This document shows, piece after piece, positions 1 to 8,702 of a stretch of DNA of 64,000 bases (positions are counted from its first letter, which is position 1; each line of letters starts with the position of its first letter). The position numbers and the translations under genes are program-made. The stretch spans positions 930,001 through 994,000 of the forward strand of contig CBDFNC010000004.1 of NCBI GenBank assembly GCA_965249895.1, given 5' to 3'. Under the pieces are notes generated by a model, which was not told the DNA's origin, ran no database searches, and saw nothing but the letters and a program-made list of their open reading frames with translations. The DNA is from CBDFNC01 sp965249895. Its GTDB lineage: Bacteria; Pseudomonadota; Gammaproteobacteria; Enterobacterales; CBDFNC01.

Positions 1-386
1 CACACCAGGGTTATCCGATGCTGACTGAGTACCTGATGCGCAAACTGGATATTGCTATCCACTATTCGCGTAATAAAGCGCCTGTCGTTAACCAGATCAG
101 GTTTCACACCACCAAAAATACCGGCTCTGTATTCCCTGGGGTGATGTTTTCTCGCCTGGATCTGCGCCAGTAAAAAATTAACCGCATCCTGCCCGTTTCG
201 CCCGCTCACTTCCCGGTCATTAGTGCTACTGGCATATAAGTAGTGACACATACCGCCGCAATGAAGTTTTGGATGCCACAACAACACTGCAATACAGCTG
301 CCCAGCAAACTCACCAGTAGCTTAGGACTGTCGAGGAACACCCAATCTCCAGGACCCAGGGTATGCGCTTTATCATCCCCTAACAT
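1..386 (-). CDS. cheD: CheD chemoreceptor glutamine deamidase, 3'-truncated by window edge
   Basis: Chemoreceptor deamidase of the CheD family, which converts specific receptor glutamines to glutamates in the cytoplasm. I translated 128 codons from the minus strand before the gene leaves the window. The family hallmarks are visible: the catalytic Cys in LLGSCIAV (Cys31) and the catalytic His in GGMCHYL (His48), followed by a conserved GIFGGVKPDL stretch. The ATG overlaps the end of cheR by 7 bases (ATGTTAG), so translation is probably coupled. It is the last visible gene of the che operon; cheB would be expected further left by comparison with related clusters, but that is outside the window. 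Confidence 0.9.
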   Translation of the reverse strand, partial: MLGDDKAHTLGPGDWVFLDSPKLLVSLLGSCIAVLLWHPKLHCGGMCHYLYASSTNDREVSGRNGQDAVNFLLAQIQARKHHPREYRAGIFGGVKPDLVNDRRFITRIVDSNIQFAHQVLSQHRITLV

Positions 387-1189
387 TTGCGGCGATAAAC
401 CGATGACGCCACCGGCTCTATGCCAAATCTGTCATAATTGAGCAGGCTTTCCGCATGCCCTACCATAAGGTAACCGCGGGGCGTTAACTTATTCACTATG
501 CTTTTCACTATCTGGCCGATAACGGGCTCTTCAAAATAAATCAGTACATTACGCAGAAAAATCACATCGAATTTACCGATGTCCGGTATATTTTCGGTGA
601 GGTTCACCTGAAAGAAATGCACTGCAGATCTCAGCTGCTTACCCGCTCTGACGTGACCCGCTTCGGGTCCAGTGCCTTCGAGCCAATATTTATTCAGCAT
701 AGGTTTTGGCAACATGCCCCTTAAGTCTGATTCGCTATACACGCCGCGTTTAGCCTTGGCCAGCACTGTACTGTTTAGATCACTGGCGTAGATCTCAAAG
801 CTGTAGAGGCGGTTTTCATGTAACACCATGGCCAGGGTATAAGGCTCCTGCCCCGATGAGCAGGCGGCGCTCCAGATCCGGAACATTTTGTCCCGCCTGA
901 AGTCCGGCCGGGAGAACAGCTCAGTCAGAAATTCAAACTGCTTCGCTTCCCTGAAAAAAAACGTCTCATTGGTGGTCAGGCTATTGATAAAATGCTCTCG
1001 CTCCCGCTGCCCTTTTTGACTCTTGATATAGGCGACATAGTGCTTAAAGTCGGTAATTTTGCACGCCCTTAAACGCTTTGAAATACGCCCATATATCAGG
1101 GCTTTTTTTTCTTTGGGCAAGTCGATACCGGACACTTGCTGAAACATCTTTCTTATTTCATTAAATTCCCGATCTTTTAACTCTTCCAT
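380..1189 (-). CDS. cheR: CheR chemotaxis protein methyltransferase
   Basis: S-adenosylmethionine-dependent methyltransferase that methylates glutamates in the signalling helices of chemoreceptors. The 269-residue product has the N-terminal helical CheR domain and the Rossmann-type methyltransferase domain; TNETFFFRE, the SAM-binding segment AACSSGQEPYT and FDVIFLRNVLIYF are recognisable. The frame stays open to 1294 but that extension overlaps cheW; the ATG at 1189, 10 bases downstream of the cheW stop, gives a normal MEELKDREF start. Neither receptor in this operon ends in an NWETF-like pentapeptide, so CheR must bind receptors without that tether. Confidence 0.93.
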   Translation of the reverse strand: MEELKDREFNEIRKMFQQVSGIDLPKEKKALIYGRISKRLRACKITDFKHYVAYIKSQKGQREREHFINSLTTNETFFFREAKQFEFLTELFSRPDFRRDKMFRIWSAACSSGQEPYTLAMVLHENRLYSFEIYASDLNSTVLAKAKRGVYSESDLRGMLPKPMLNKYWLEGTGPEAGHVRAGKQLRSAVHFFQVNLTENIPDIGKFDVIFLRNVLIYFEEPVIGQIVKSIVNKLTPRGYLMVGHAESLLNYDRFGIEPVASSVYRRKC

Positions 1190-1199
1190 TGCCGCCCCG

Positions 1200-1748
1200 C
1201 TACTGCGTTTCCTGAACCGCGCCTGTGAGCGACGATTCTTCCCCCATGGCGTCGATGACCTGTAACTCCTCGATGGACAAGACTTTAGACACATCGATTA
1301 AAATCACAAATTCGTCTTCAACTTTGCCCATACCCAGGATAAAGTCGGTACGTATATTGGCGCCAAATGAGGGAGGCGGTTCAATTTGCTCTTCGGGCAA
1401 CTCAACAACCCGGTTTACCATGTCCACCATGACCCCCAAGTCAAAAGCCTCCTTAACCTCATCTTCCCCGGTTTCGGTTTCTATTTCGATAATGATAATG
1501 CAGGTCTTCTTGGTCACCTCGATAGATTCGCCGCCAAACCGGCTCAACAGATCAATAACCGGCACCACATGACCACGTAGATTCAGCACGCCGCGGATAT
1601 AATCAGGCACCAGGGGCACTGAGGTAAGGGATTCATACTCAAAAATCTCCTTAACCATCAGAATATCCAGCATATAGGTATCGTCACCAAGCCCAAACGT
1701 CAGGTATTGGGCACTGCTTTTTGTCGCACTCGCTTCAACTTCGCTCAT
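1200..1748 (-). CDS. cheW: CheW coupling protein
   Basis: Scaffold protein that links chemoreceptors to the CheA kinase in the signalling array. The 182-residue product is a single CheW (SH3-like) domain: QYLTFGLGDDTYMLDI at the start, then VPDYIRGVLNLRGHVVPVIDLLSRF, the classic CheW signature, and a closing DFILGMGKV..FVILIDVSKVLS. It is slightly longer than E. coli CheW (167 residues) because of an acidic insertion (ETETGEDEVKEAF) and a C-terminal tail. It lies 32 bases downstream of the receptor gene and 10 bases upstream of cheR. Confidence 0.94.
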   Translation of the reverse strand: MSEVEASATKSSAQYLTFGLGDDTYMLDILMVKEIFEYESLTSVPLVPDYIRGVLNLRGHVVPVIDLLSRFGGESIEVTKKTCIIIIEIETETGEDEVKEAFDLGVMVDMVNRVVELPEEQIEPPPSFGANIRTDFILGMGKVEDEFVILIDVSKVLSIEELQVIDAMGEESSLTGAVQETQ

Positions 1749-1780
1749 TTAAACCTCCGCAAACCTGCTACCCAACACCA

Positions 1781-3484
1781 CTAGCTAAAAGGTTTAAAAT
1801 TGGCATCGTCATCATCTGTCGCCACACTGCCTTGCCAGGAGCTCGACGAGTCAGGGGCCGCTTCAGGCACATGCCCTTCTATCCCGTGTGCCTGGCCCGA
1901 CGAAGCCAGCTTAAAGAAAGACAACTGACCCACCAGGGCGTCTATTTGCACATTGATTTCCTTGGCAGTCGCCGCCAGCTCTTCCGAGGCAGCGGAATTT
2001 TTCTGGGTATTGGTATCCAGCATGGTCATGGCCGAGGTTATCTGACTTACCCCTTCGGACTGCTCTTCCGAGGCATTGGTAATATCCTGCACCAGATCAG
2101 CAGTTTCCACTATGTTAGGCACTATGGCCTCCAGTAAGCTGCCTGCCTGCTCGGCAATGCGGGTGCTTTCCTGTGCCAGCACTGAAATATCCTGCGCCGA
2201 TGTCTGACTGCGCTCGGAGAGTTTTCTCACTTCCGTGGCAACCACAGCAAAGCCTTTACCATGATCCCCGGCGCGGGCTGCTTCGATGGCGGCATTTAGT
2301 GCCAGCAAATTGGTTTTATAGGCGATATCGTCGATAACACCGATTTTTCCGGCTATCTCTTTCATGGCGCTAACTGTATTCATCACAGCTTCGCCGCCTT
2401 GTTTAGCGTCTCCGGCGGTTTTCGAGGCAATTTCATCGGTTCGTTTGGAGTTTTCCGAGTTTTGAGCTATAGAGGCATTCATCTGCTCCAGGGATGCACT
2501 GGTTTCTTCCACACCGGCCGCCTGCTGGCTGGCACCTTCCGCCAATGTCTGGGCGGTGGCGGCAATTTCCCTGGAGGAGACCCCCAGAGTTTTGGCGGCC
2601 CCCGACACATCGGAAATGGTGTCATGCATTTTTTCGATAAAACCGTTAATGGCGTCAGAGGTCAGGCCCATTTCGTTACTGCCGAAATCAGGCAGTCTCT
2701 GGGTCAAGTCCCCTTCGCCGGTGCGCAAGTCCACCGCAGCTTCACGCATTAAGTTAAGGGGCGTCACTATGTTGCGCATCACCATCCAGCCTAAGGCAGC
2801 GCCCACTACCGCAGCAGTACCCGTACCCGCGCCAATCAGCACCACGGCATTTTTCTCGTCAGCCGCCGCTTGCAGTGTGGCCGCCTCGGTAAACTCTTCC
2901 ACTTCCTTTAACAAGCCGATCAGCTCTTTGTCCAACTCTTTCTCTTCGTGTTCAACCACCTCGGCGGCGACTTCGGCCTGATGCAGTTTACCCGCTACCA
3001 GGTAACTGAACACCTGGTGCACATGCTCTATATACGACTCATGCTGATGTTCAATCTTTTTCAGCAGCTCACCCACATGAGTAAACTCTTTTTTCACCGC
3101 TTCCGAGTGAGCGTCGAGCAATACTTCGTCCACCAGGGCTTCCGCTTTTTTAATTTGCCCTTCGATTTTTGGCGTCAGCGCCTCAAAATGCTCCACCGTC
3201 TGTTTAAACTTAGCCTTTGCACCCGGCACCTTGTCCAGCACTTCTCCCAGGCGAAATGAGCGCTCAAACAAAATAGCCTGCTCCAGTTGGTGCAAAGTGA
3301 TGTCTGTCATTTTCTTGGTCAGGGGGATATCCTGCTCTGCTATTGCGGTTATTTCTGCGCCTATCTTATTCATCTGTTGCCAGGCATACATGGCCATAAC
3401 TAACATGACCAGCACCAGCAGAAACGTAAGCCCCAGTACCTGGACTTTTACAGATACATTCTTCATTGAAAACGCGATATTCAT
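1781..3484 (-). CDS. Methyl-accepting chemotaxis protein with periplasmic helical sensor domain
   Basis: Transmembrane chemoreceptor of 567 residues. Layout seen in the sequence: TM1 about residues 17-35, a periplasmic, strongly helical, charged sensor region about 36-211, TM2 about 212-236, HAMP about 237-290, and the cytoplasmic signalling domain with the hairpin tip DDIAYKTNLLALNAAIEAARAG. The sensor region carries a His/Glu-rich stretch around residues 145-180 (EHQHESYIEHVHQ and EVVEHEEKE), which could bind protons or metal; that is inference. The ligand is unknown. Directly upstream is an exported alpha-carbonic anhydrase gene (24-base gap), which hints at a link to CO2, bicarbonate or pH. 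Confidence 0.93.
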   Translation of the reverse strand: MNIAFSMKNVSVKVQVLGLTFLLVLVMLVMAMYAWQQMNKIGAEITAIAEQDIPLTKKMTDITLHQLEQAILFERSFRLGEVLDKVPGAKAKFKQTVEHFEALTPKIEGQIKKAEALVDEVLLDAHSEAVKKEFTHVGELLKKIEHQHESYIEHVHQVFSYLVAGKLHQAEVAAEVVEHEEKELDKELIGLLKEVEEFTEAATLQAAADEKNAVVLIGAGTGTAAVVGAALGWMVMRNIVTPLNLMREAAVDLRTGEGDLTQRLPDFGSNEMGLTSDAINGFIEKMHDTISDVSGAAKTLGVSSREIAATAQTLAEGASQQAAGVEETSASLEQMNASIAQNSENSKRTDEIASKTAGDAKQGGEAVMNTVSAMKEIAGKIGVIDDIAYKTNLLALNAAIEAARAGDHGKGFAVVATEVRKLSERSQTSAQDISVLAQESTRIAEQAGSLLEAIVPNIVETADLVQDITNASEEQSEGVSQITSAMTMLDTNTQKNSAASEELAATAKEINVQIDALVGQLSFFKLASSGQAHGIEGHVPEAAPDSSSSWQGSVATDDDDANFKPFS

Positions 3485-3508
3485 TATTTTTATCCTCGCC
3501 GAACACCA

Positions 3509-4387
3509 CTACTCACTGGTTGGCTTAATAAGAAAACGACTGTTTAACGCCTGGATTGGCCTGGCGTTTGCGCCTATCACATTGGCAAACCGACTGATTT
3601 GCGCACCGGATACTTCAACGGCTTGCTGCAGTACGAACCAGCGTACCGCTTCACTGCACGGCGGCGTCGTCAGGGATCCCCGGTAGTGATAATAGCTGAG
3701 CTGTTTTGGCAACAGGGCTCTGGGGTCCACGGAGATTTGCTGAACGGCGGCCACTTCACCGGCTTTTTTGGGCATATAACTCCATATCTGCTCCAGCAAG
3801 CTATTGCTGGTGCCCCGCTTTAGAAAAACCCCGACCACCGCCAGCTGTCCCTGGTCATTCATGTGTACAAAATGGGCTTCCATGGGGTAAGGCGAGCCAT
3901 CCAGCCAATGTTCACTGGGGCCGTGAAAGTGAAACTGCACTAATTTATAGCGCTCACCGCTGATACTCAGCCAGCTGTTATAGCGTGTGGAGCCGGGCAG
4001 ACTGTGCTTTTCTCCGCCAAACTCCACAGTATCGGCATCACTGTGGCTCTGCTCTCCCATATTGACCTGTATGGTATGGCCGTTATTCAGTACATTAAGG
4101 GGGGCAAAGCGGTATTGAATATCCAGTAAAAAAGCCCCGCCCTCCTTACCCCGGGTAATGTTAATGGGGGATTGCAGACGCCCCTGCCGACAGGTAACAA
4201 ACGCATCGGACATATCCCCCCAGTGAGAAGGACCACCGGCCCCCTGATAGGTCCAGTGGGGGGCTGCGTGTTTTTCCTGTGCTTCATGTTTTGCCGGAGC
4301 TTGTGTCTGCTTTTCTGAGCCGTGCAAGTCGCCCACTAAGCACAATCCCAACCCCAGCAACAGAGTCGATCTTCGTAAGTTACCCAT
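3509..4387 (-). CDS. Alpha-class carbonic anhydrase, exported
   Basis: Zinc enzyme interconverting CO2 and bicarbonate, predicted periplasmic. The 292-residue product begins with a Sec-type signal peptide (MGNLRRSTLLLGLGLCLVG, cleavage near residue 23). Alpha-class hallmarks are complete: HWGDMSDAF and QSPINI near the N-terminus, zinc ligands His153 and His155 in QFHFHGPSEH, His172 in MEAHFVH, and SLTTPPCSEAVRW near the C-terminus. Cys66 and Cys244 match the conserved disulfide of bacterial alpha enzymes. It is wedged between cheA (32-base gap) and a receptor gene (24-base gap) on the same strand, so it is almost certainly transcribed with the chemosensory genes. Confidence 0.93.
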   Translation of the reverse strand: MGNLRRSTLLLGLGLCLVGDLHGSEKQTQAPAKHEAQEKHAAPHWTYQGAGGPSHWGDMSDAFVTCRQGRLQSPINITRGKEGGAFLLDIQYRFAPLNVLNNGHTIQVNMGEQSHSDADTVEFGGEKHSLPGSTRYNSWLSISGERYKLVQFHFHGPSEHWLDGSPYPMEAHFVHMNDQGQLAVVGVFLKRGTSNSLLEQIWSYMPKKAGEVAAVQQISVDPRALLPKQLSYYHYRGSLTTPPCSEAVRWFVLQQAVEVSGAQISRFANVIGANARPIQALNSRFLIKPTSE

Positions 4388-4419
4388 ATAACCCTACCTA
4401 TTTCTGTTAAAACCGGGGT

Positions 4420-6561
4420 CTACCCCGTTTTGTCTCCTGGTCTGAGCAATGTTGTTTTTACCAGTCGCACCAGGCCTGCCACATCCAGAATTAGAGCCAC
4501 TTCGCCATTACCCATTATCGTTGACCCTGTCACCCAGCTCAGATCCTGGAACAACTTACCCAGGGGCTTGATCACGGTTTGAAATTCTCCCAGCAATTCA
4601 TCCACCAGGATCCCCGCTTTTTCACCGGCAAATTGCACCACCACCAGACTTTCCCGACAGTCGCCATCCGGCATTTCGCCAAACAAGGTCTTTAAGCGCA
4701 GAAATGGCAGTACTTCACCCCGTAAGCTGGTATATCCGGCCTGTTCTCTATTCGCCAGCTGCTCTGCGGGCTGCTCTACACACTCGTAAATATTATTAAG
4801 GGGCAATACATAGTTGCACTGCCCGACCCTGACTAGAAAACCTTCGATAATGGCCAGCGTAAGGGGAACCCGGATGATCATGGTGCTGCCTTTGCCCATC
4901 TGTGAGTCCACGTCCACAGTGCCGCGCAGCGCCTTAATATTACTCAGCACCACATCCATGCCGACGCCACGCCCTGAGATATTGGATACCTGATCGGCGG
5001 TGGAAAACCCCGGCAGGAAAATAAGCTGATAGATTTCTTTGTCTGACAGTTCTGCGCCTTGCTGTATCAGCTCCCGCTCCAGTGCTTTTTGGTAGATCTT
5101 GTCCCGGTTTAAACCGGCACCGTCATCACTGATTTCGATGACTATACTGCCCGTTTCGTGGTAGGCGTTCAGGCTGACCTCACCTTTCGCCGCTTTACCC
5201 GCCGCCAGACGTTGTTCCGGGATTTCCAGTCCATGGTCGATGGCGTTGCGCACCATATGCATCAAAGGGTCGCCTAATTTTTCGATAACACTTTTATCCA
5301 GCTCAGTGTCTTCACCGCTGACGTTTAGCTGGATCTCTTTACCCAGTTCATTACCCAAGTCGCGCACCACACGCCGGAACCGGCTAAAGGTATTGCCGAT
5401 GGGCACCATGCGCAGGCGCAGGGAGCAATCCCGAATATCCTCCACCAGCTCAATCAGGGCATCCACTGAGTCCAGCATATTGTCCGCGCTGTTTTCCCTG
5501 GCTATCAGGTGTGCATTTGCGGTGGCGGTTACCAGCTCACCCACCAAATTAATCAGGGTATCCAGCTTGGCGGCGTCAACTCTCAGGCTTTCTTCACGGG
5601 GGGCCGCCGCACTTGCTTTTTGCCGTTTGTGCAGGGCTTCCAGCAGCTTGTTGCACACTTCTTCCGACACCAAGCGCTGTTTATCCAAAGCGCCAATCAT
5701 TTCCCCCACCTGCTGACGGTGTTCGATATAATCTTCGAGAAAATCATTTAGCACCTGATAACTCAGGGTGTCCTGTGCCAGCAGTTCGTCACATAACAGT
5801 TTGTCGTCATGGCGCACCGTATTAATCAGCCTGGTATAACGGTCCCGATCCGCTTCCAGAGGTAATATCTCAACCTCACTCTCCTCCATTACAAACTCAA
5901 ACACGTCGTTTATTTCTTGCTCGCTGACGCTGGTGTGATATTTCATGGCGTAAGACAGGTAGCAACTCTCGGGATCAAACGCCTGAGCCTCGGGTAAGGC
6001 GCTTGTGATCAACTCAAACTGGCTAATATCACCTTTTTCTTGCAAGTAATGGAGAAATGACTTGGGGTCCATGCCGTCTTTCAACACATCTTCACCGAAT
6101 TTAACACTGATGGTCCAATCCGCCGCGTTATGTTCGGCTTGTTGAACTTCCCCTCCCTGCTCAGCGGACGGCTCGGCAACTTCGACGCCAAAGGCTTTGA
6201 GTAAGCTATTGCCGTGGCGGCGGGTATCTTGGTCCAGGGGCAAATCATCCACCGCCAGGGATACTAATTTTGCCACGTGATCACAGCATGGAAACAGGTT
6301 GGAGAGCAGGGTTTTGGTTAATTCCGTTTCGCCTTTTCTGACGTTATCCAGGATAAATTCCACTTCGTGGGTAAATTCCACCACTTGCTTAAAGGCAAAG
6401 ATCCCCCCCGTACCCTTGATTGTATGAATCGCACGGAAAACCGCAGCTATCAACTCGGGCTGGTTAGGATTGTCCTCCAGCTTTAACAGCTGCTCTTCCA
6501 TATCCTGTAGCAACTCGGTGCACTCTTCGATAAATACCTTTACTGCTGGGTCTACATCCAT
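4420..6561 (-). CDS. cheA: CheA chemotaxis histidine kinase
   Basis: Central histidine kinase of the chemosensory array. The 713-residue product has an Hpt domain with phospho-accepting His46 in AIHTIKGTGG, a middle region (about 145-300) starting ISVKFGEDVLKDGMDP that is typical of CheAs from accessory clusters, a dimerisation segment, the ATPase domain (HMVRNAIDHGLE, DDGAGLNRDKI, GRGVGMDVV) and a C-terminal CheW-like regulatory domain (about 560-700). All catalytic boxes look intact. It is the kinase for the CheY encoded upstream; the STAS gene lies between them. Confidence 0.95.
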   Translation of the reverse strand: MDVDPAVKVFIEECTELLQDMEEQLLKLEDNPNQPELIAAVFRAIHTIKGTGGIFAFKQVVEFTHEVEFILDNVRKGETELTKTLLSNLFPCCDHVAKLVSLAVDDLPLDQDTRRHGNSLLKAFGVEVAEPSAEQGGEVQQAEHNAADWTISVKFGEDVLKDGMDPKSFLHYLQEKGDISQFELITSALPEAQAFDPESCYLSYAMKYHTSVSEQEINDVFEFVMEESEVEILPLEADRDRYTRLINTVRHDDKLLCDELLAQDTLSYQVLNDFLEDYIEHRQQVGEMIGALDKQRLVSEEVCNKLLEALHKRQKASAAAPREESLRVDAAKLDTLINLVGELVTATANAHLIARENSADNMLDSVDALIELVEDIRDCSLRLRMVPIGNTFSRFRRVVRDLGNELGKEIQLNVSGEDTELDKSVIEKLGDPLMHMVRNAIDHGLEIPEQRLAAGKAAKGEVSLNAYHETGSIVIEISDDGAGLNRDKIYQKALERELIQQGAELSDKEIYQLIFLPGFSTADQVSNISGRGVGMDVVLSNIKALRGTVDVDSQMGKGSTMIIRVPLTLAIIEGFLVRVGQCNYVLPLNNIYECVEQPAEQLANREQAGYTSLRGEVLPFLRLKTLFGEMPDGDCRESLVVVQFAGEKAGILVDELLGEFQTVIKPLGKLFQDLSWVTGSTIMGNGEVALILDVAGLVRLVKTTLLRPGDKTG

Positions 6562-6613
6562 AACGCCTCCAAACCCAAAGCTGCATCAGACACAGTCACA
6601 ACCGAACCAAAAT

Positions 6614-6955
6614 TCATACAGCCTCCTCATTCAATGCATGAAGATCTTTGGGATCCAACTGATACAAGGTAAAGACTTCCGTCACCGCCTTACTGCAGTC
6701 TGTAATAACAAAGATCTTGCCCAGGGCATGGGACTTATTGTGCGCTACCAGCAGGATCTGCAGACCCGCGCTATCGAATTCGACAACCCGGTCCAGGTTA
6801 AGGGTGATTGAGGGAGATTGGTCAATACAGGGAAATAAGGTGTCTCTGAACACTTCCGCCGTGTATATGGTAAGTTCGCCTTCCACCTGCACCTCATCGG
6901 ATGCAGGGTTTTTAATACAGTTAACGTTCACGTTCCACTCCAGCTTTCGCGCCAC
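6614..6955 (-). CDS. STAS-domain protein of the chemosensory operon
   Basis: Small (113-residue) STAS-domain protein, the fold of anti-sigma-factor antagonists. The central motif RVVEFDSAGLQILLVAHN contains the Ser that is phosphorylated in SpoIIAA-like proteins, preceded by an acidic residue. The start is a GTG at 6955 with AGGGA just upstream. STAS genes between cheY and cheA are known from accessory che clusters of Shewanella/Vibrio type; their role is unclear but may be to modulate kinase output. It has no partner kinase or phosphatase of the SpoIIAB/SpoIIE type in this window. Confidence 0.85.
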   Translation of the reverse strand: MARKLEWNVNVNCIKNPASDEVQVEGELTIYTAEVFRDTLFPCIDQSPSITLNLDRVVEFDSAGLQILLVAHNKSHALGKIFVITDCSKAVTEVFTLYQLDPKDLHALNEEAV

Positions 6956-6982
6956 ATTCCCTGGCTATGGGTCTGTTTTGCG

Positions 6983-7351
6983 CTAAGCCGGCACCAGCTT
7001 AGCCACCGCGTTTAACATGGTTTTTGGCTCGAAGGGTTTCACTACCCAGGCCTTGGCCCCGGCCGCCTTACCTTGTGCCTTCATATCCGCCCCCGCTTCC
7101 GTGGTCAGCATAATTACCGGGGTGAATTTGTAGGCGGGCTTTTGCTTGGCTTGCTTTACAAAGGTCAGGCCGTCCATGATGGGCATGTTGACATCACTGA
7201 TGATCAGGTGAATTTTGGTGCCATCCAGCCTGTCCAGCGCTTCCTTGCCATTGCCCGCCTCAAGGACACTATAACCTGCCGATTCAAGCGCAATTTTTAC
7301 TACCTGCCTCAAGGAAACTGAATCATCCACCACTAAGATAGTCTTCGACAT
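6983..7351 (-). CDS. cheY: CheY-like response regulator
   Basis: Single-domain receiver of 122 residues. The phosphorylation pocket is complete: Asp9 and Asp10 in VVDDSVSLRQ, phospho-acceptor Asp53 in ISDVNMPIMDG, Thr83/Thr84 in IMLTTEAG and Lys105 in WVVKPFEP. It is presumably phosphorylated by the CheA encoded downstream in the same operon. Whether it acts on the flagellar motor or on another output cannot be told from sequence; accessory clusters of this layout often do not control the motor. Confidence 0.93.
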   Translation of the reverse strand: MSKTILVVDDSVSLRQVVKIALESAGYSVLEAGNGKEALDRLDGTKIHLIISDVNMPIMDGLTFVKQAKQKPAYKFTPVIMLTTEAGADMKAQGKAAGAKAWVVKPFEPKTMLNAVAKLVPA

Positions 7352-7369
7352 GCCGTTTATCTCCAGCCG

Positions 7370-8575
7370 TTAAAAAAAGGTGATTTCATTGTCGTCTTCC
7401 GTATCACCCGTGTGTTTGGCCGTGCTTCCGGTAACCTTCGTGTGTCTGCGATGTTGCTCCGACGTGGCGTAGCCTGCTTTCATCTGCTCCATCCAAGCGT
7501 GACAATCAAAACCTTCGCTTCCTTCCTGCGCAGTTAGGGTCTGTAACTCCGAGTCCAGCCTGGCTAATTCCTTTTGAGTATGGGAGAGGATCTGGCTCAC
7601 CCTGTCCTGGAATTGCAATGAGACCAGGACACCGTCTATCTCATCCTTGACTCTGGCACTTTCTGTTATCAAGAGATCCGTGGAACTAGCCATCTGCTGG
7701 ATCATTTCATCAAACTGTTGGATCACTGCGCTAATCACTTCCTGGGAGTTGGCACAAGACTCTTCCTCTTTGGCAAATTCAGACTTACTCACTACCATGG
7801 CGTCACTCATGGCCTTACAAATACTGGAAACTTTGGAGGTGATCTGTTGACCCGTTTCCGAAGACCGCTGCGATAAACTGCGCACCTCGTCCGCCACCAC
7901 TGCAAACCCCCGACCATTTTCACCGGCTCTGGCTGCTTCGATGGACGCGTTGAGGGCGAGTAAATTGGTTTGGTCGGCGATACCCTCTACTTCTTTGGCC
8001 ATGGCTTGCAACTCACTCACGTACTTCACCTGTTCGTCCAGGCCGTTGAGCAGTTGTTGTTTCGACTCCAGCGCGGCGCCCAGGGTATGGATCAAGCCGC
8101 TTAACTGGTCTTCACCGTGTTGGATAATCTGGCTAACCCCCTGGTTACCTTGGGATCCGCCCAGTTCATTGGCTGCGGCCAGGGTTTCACCAAGCGACTT
8201 GACTATACCGGCAAACTGAACAGCCAAAGCCTGGATGGCCTCGGTGGACTGGGTCACACTTTCTTCGATTTGCTGCTCCCAAATAGGCAGCACATTCGAG
8301 CATATTTCGGTGAGTCCGCTTATTTCTGAAGCCCCCTGTTTTTTTTGCTCCGCCTGAATGGCAGTTAATTCACCTAAGTCCTGCTTCAGCTGTTTGCTAC
8401 CATTAGAAAACCAGACTGCTGCTCCGGCAAATACCAGCCCCTGTACCAGTACAAACAGCAGCATTAATATGCCGAATTGGCCGAATACAAACGTGGGAAT
8501 TAGAGCGACGATAGCGAGAATAAAGAAAGGGATTGCCCCATATTTAAACAGGGAGTTTTGCTCAATTAACTGCAT
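7370..8575 (-). CDS. Chemoreceptor-like protein without a periplasmic sensor domain
   Basis: Methyl-accepting-type signalling protein of 401 residues. Two hydrophobic segments lie back to back (about residues 13-31 and 35-56) with only a few residues between them, so there is no extracytoplasmic ligand domain; HAMP is not evident. The cytoplasmic signalling hairpin is clear (GIADQTNLLALNASIEAARAGENGRGFAVVADEVRSL). The frame continues to a GTG at 8599, but the ATG at 8575 has AAGGTG nine bases upstream, while the GTG has no such site. It is the first gene of the cheY-STAS-cheA operon and may sense membrane or cytoplasmic state. Confidence 0.88.
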   Translation of the reverse strand: MQLIEQNSLFKYGAIPFFILAIVALIPTFVFGQFGILMLLFVLVQGLVFAGAAVWFSNGSKQLKQDLGELTAIQAEQKKQGASEISGLTEICSNVLPIWEQQIEESVTQSTEAIQALAVQFAGIVKSLGETLAAANELGGSQGNQGVSQIIQHGEDQLSGLIHTLGAALESKQQLLNGLDEQVKYVSELQAMAKEVEGIADQTNLLALNASIEAARAGENGRGFAVVADEVRSLSQRSSETGQQITSKVSSICKAMSDAMVVSKSEFAKEEESCANSQEVISAVIQQFDEMIQQMASSTDLLITESARVKDEIDGVLVSLQFQDRVSQILSHTQKELARLDSELQTLTAQEGSEGFDCHAWMEQMKAGYATSEQHRRHTKVTGSTAKHTGDTEDDNEITFF

Positions 8576-8702
8576 GGCATTTAACACCTTTTTTACCACA
8601 TATTTTGTGGTGTCATACCTCTGAAGATTAGAACACCAGGCCTAAGCTGCAAGGAAAATCACCGGAAATCACCACTTAATTGCATTACCCGATCGGCTTT
8701 AA

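Noticed and set aside
1190..1294. N-terminal extension of cheR to 1294
   Set aside because: It overlaps the end of cheW and encodes an Arg/Ser-rich lead without CheR character.
8600..8702. Sigma-54 or sigma-28 promoter ahead of the che operon
   Set aside because: A GG...GC pair and a GCCGAT were seen, but the spacings (11 instead of 10; no separated TAAA element) do not fit.
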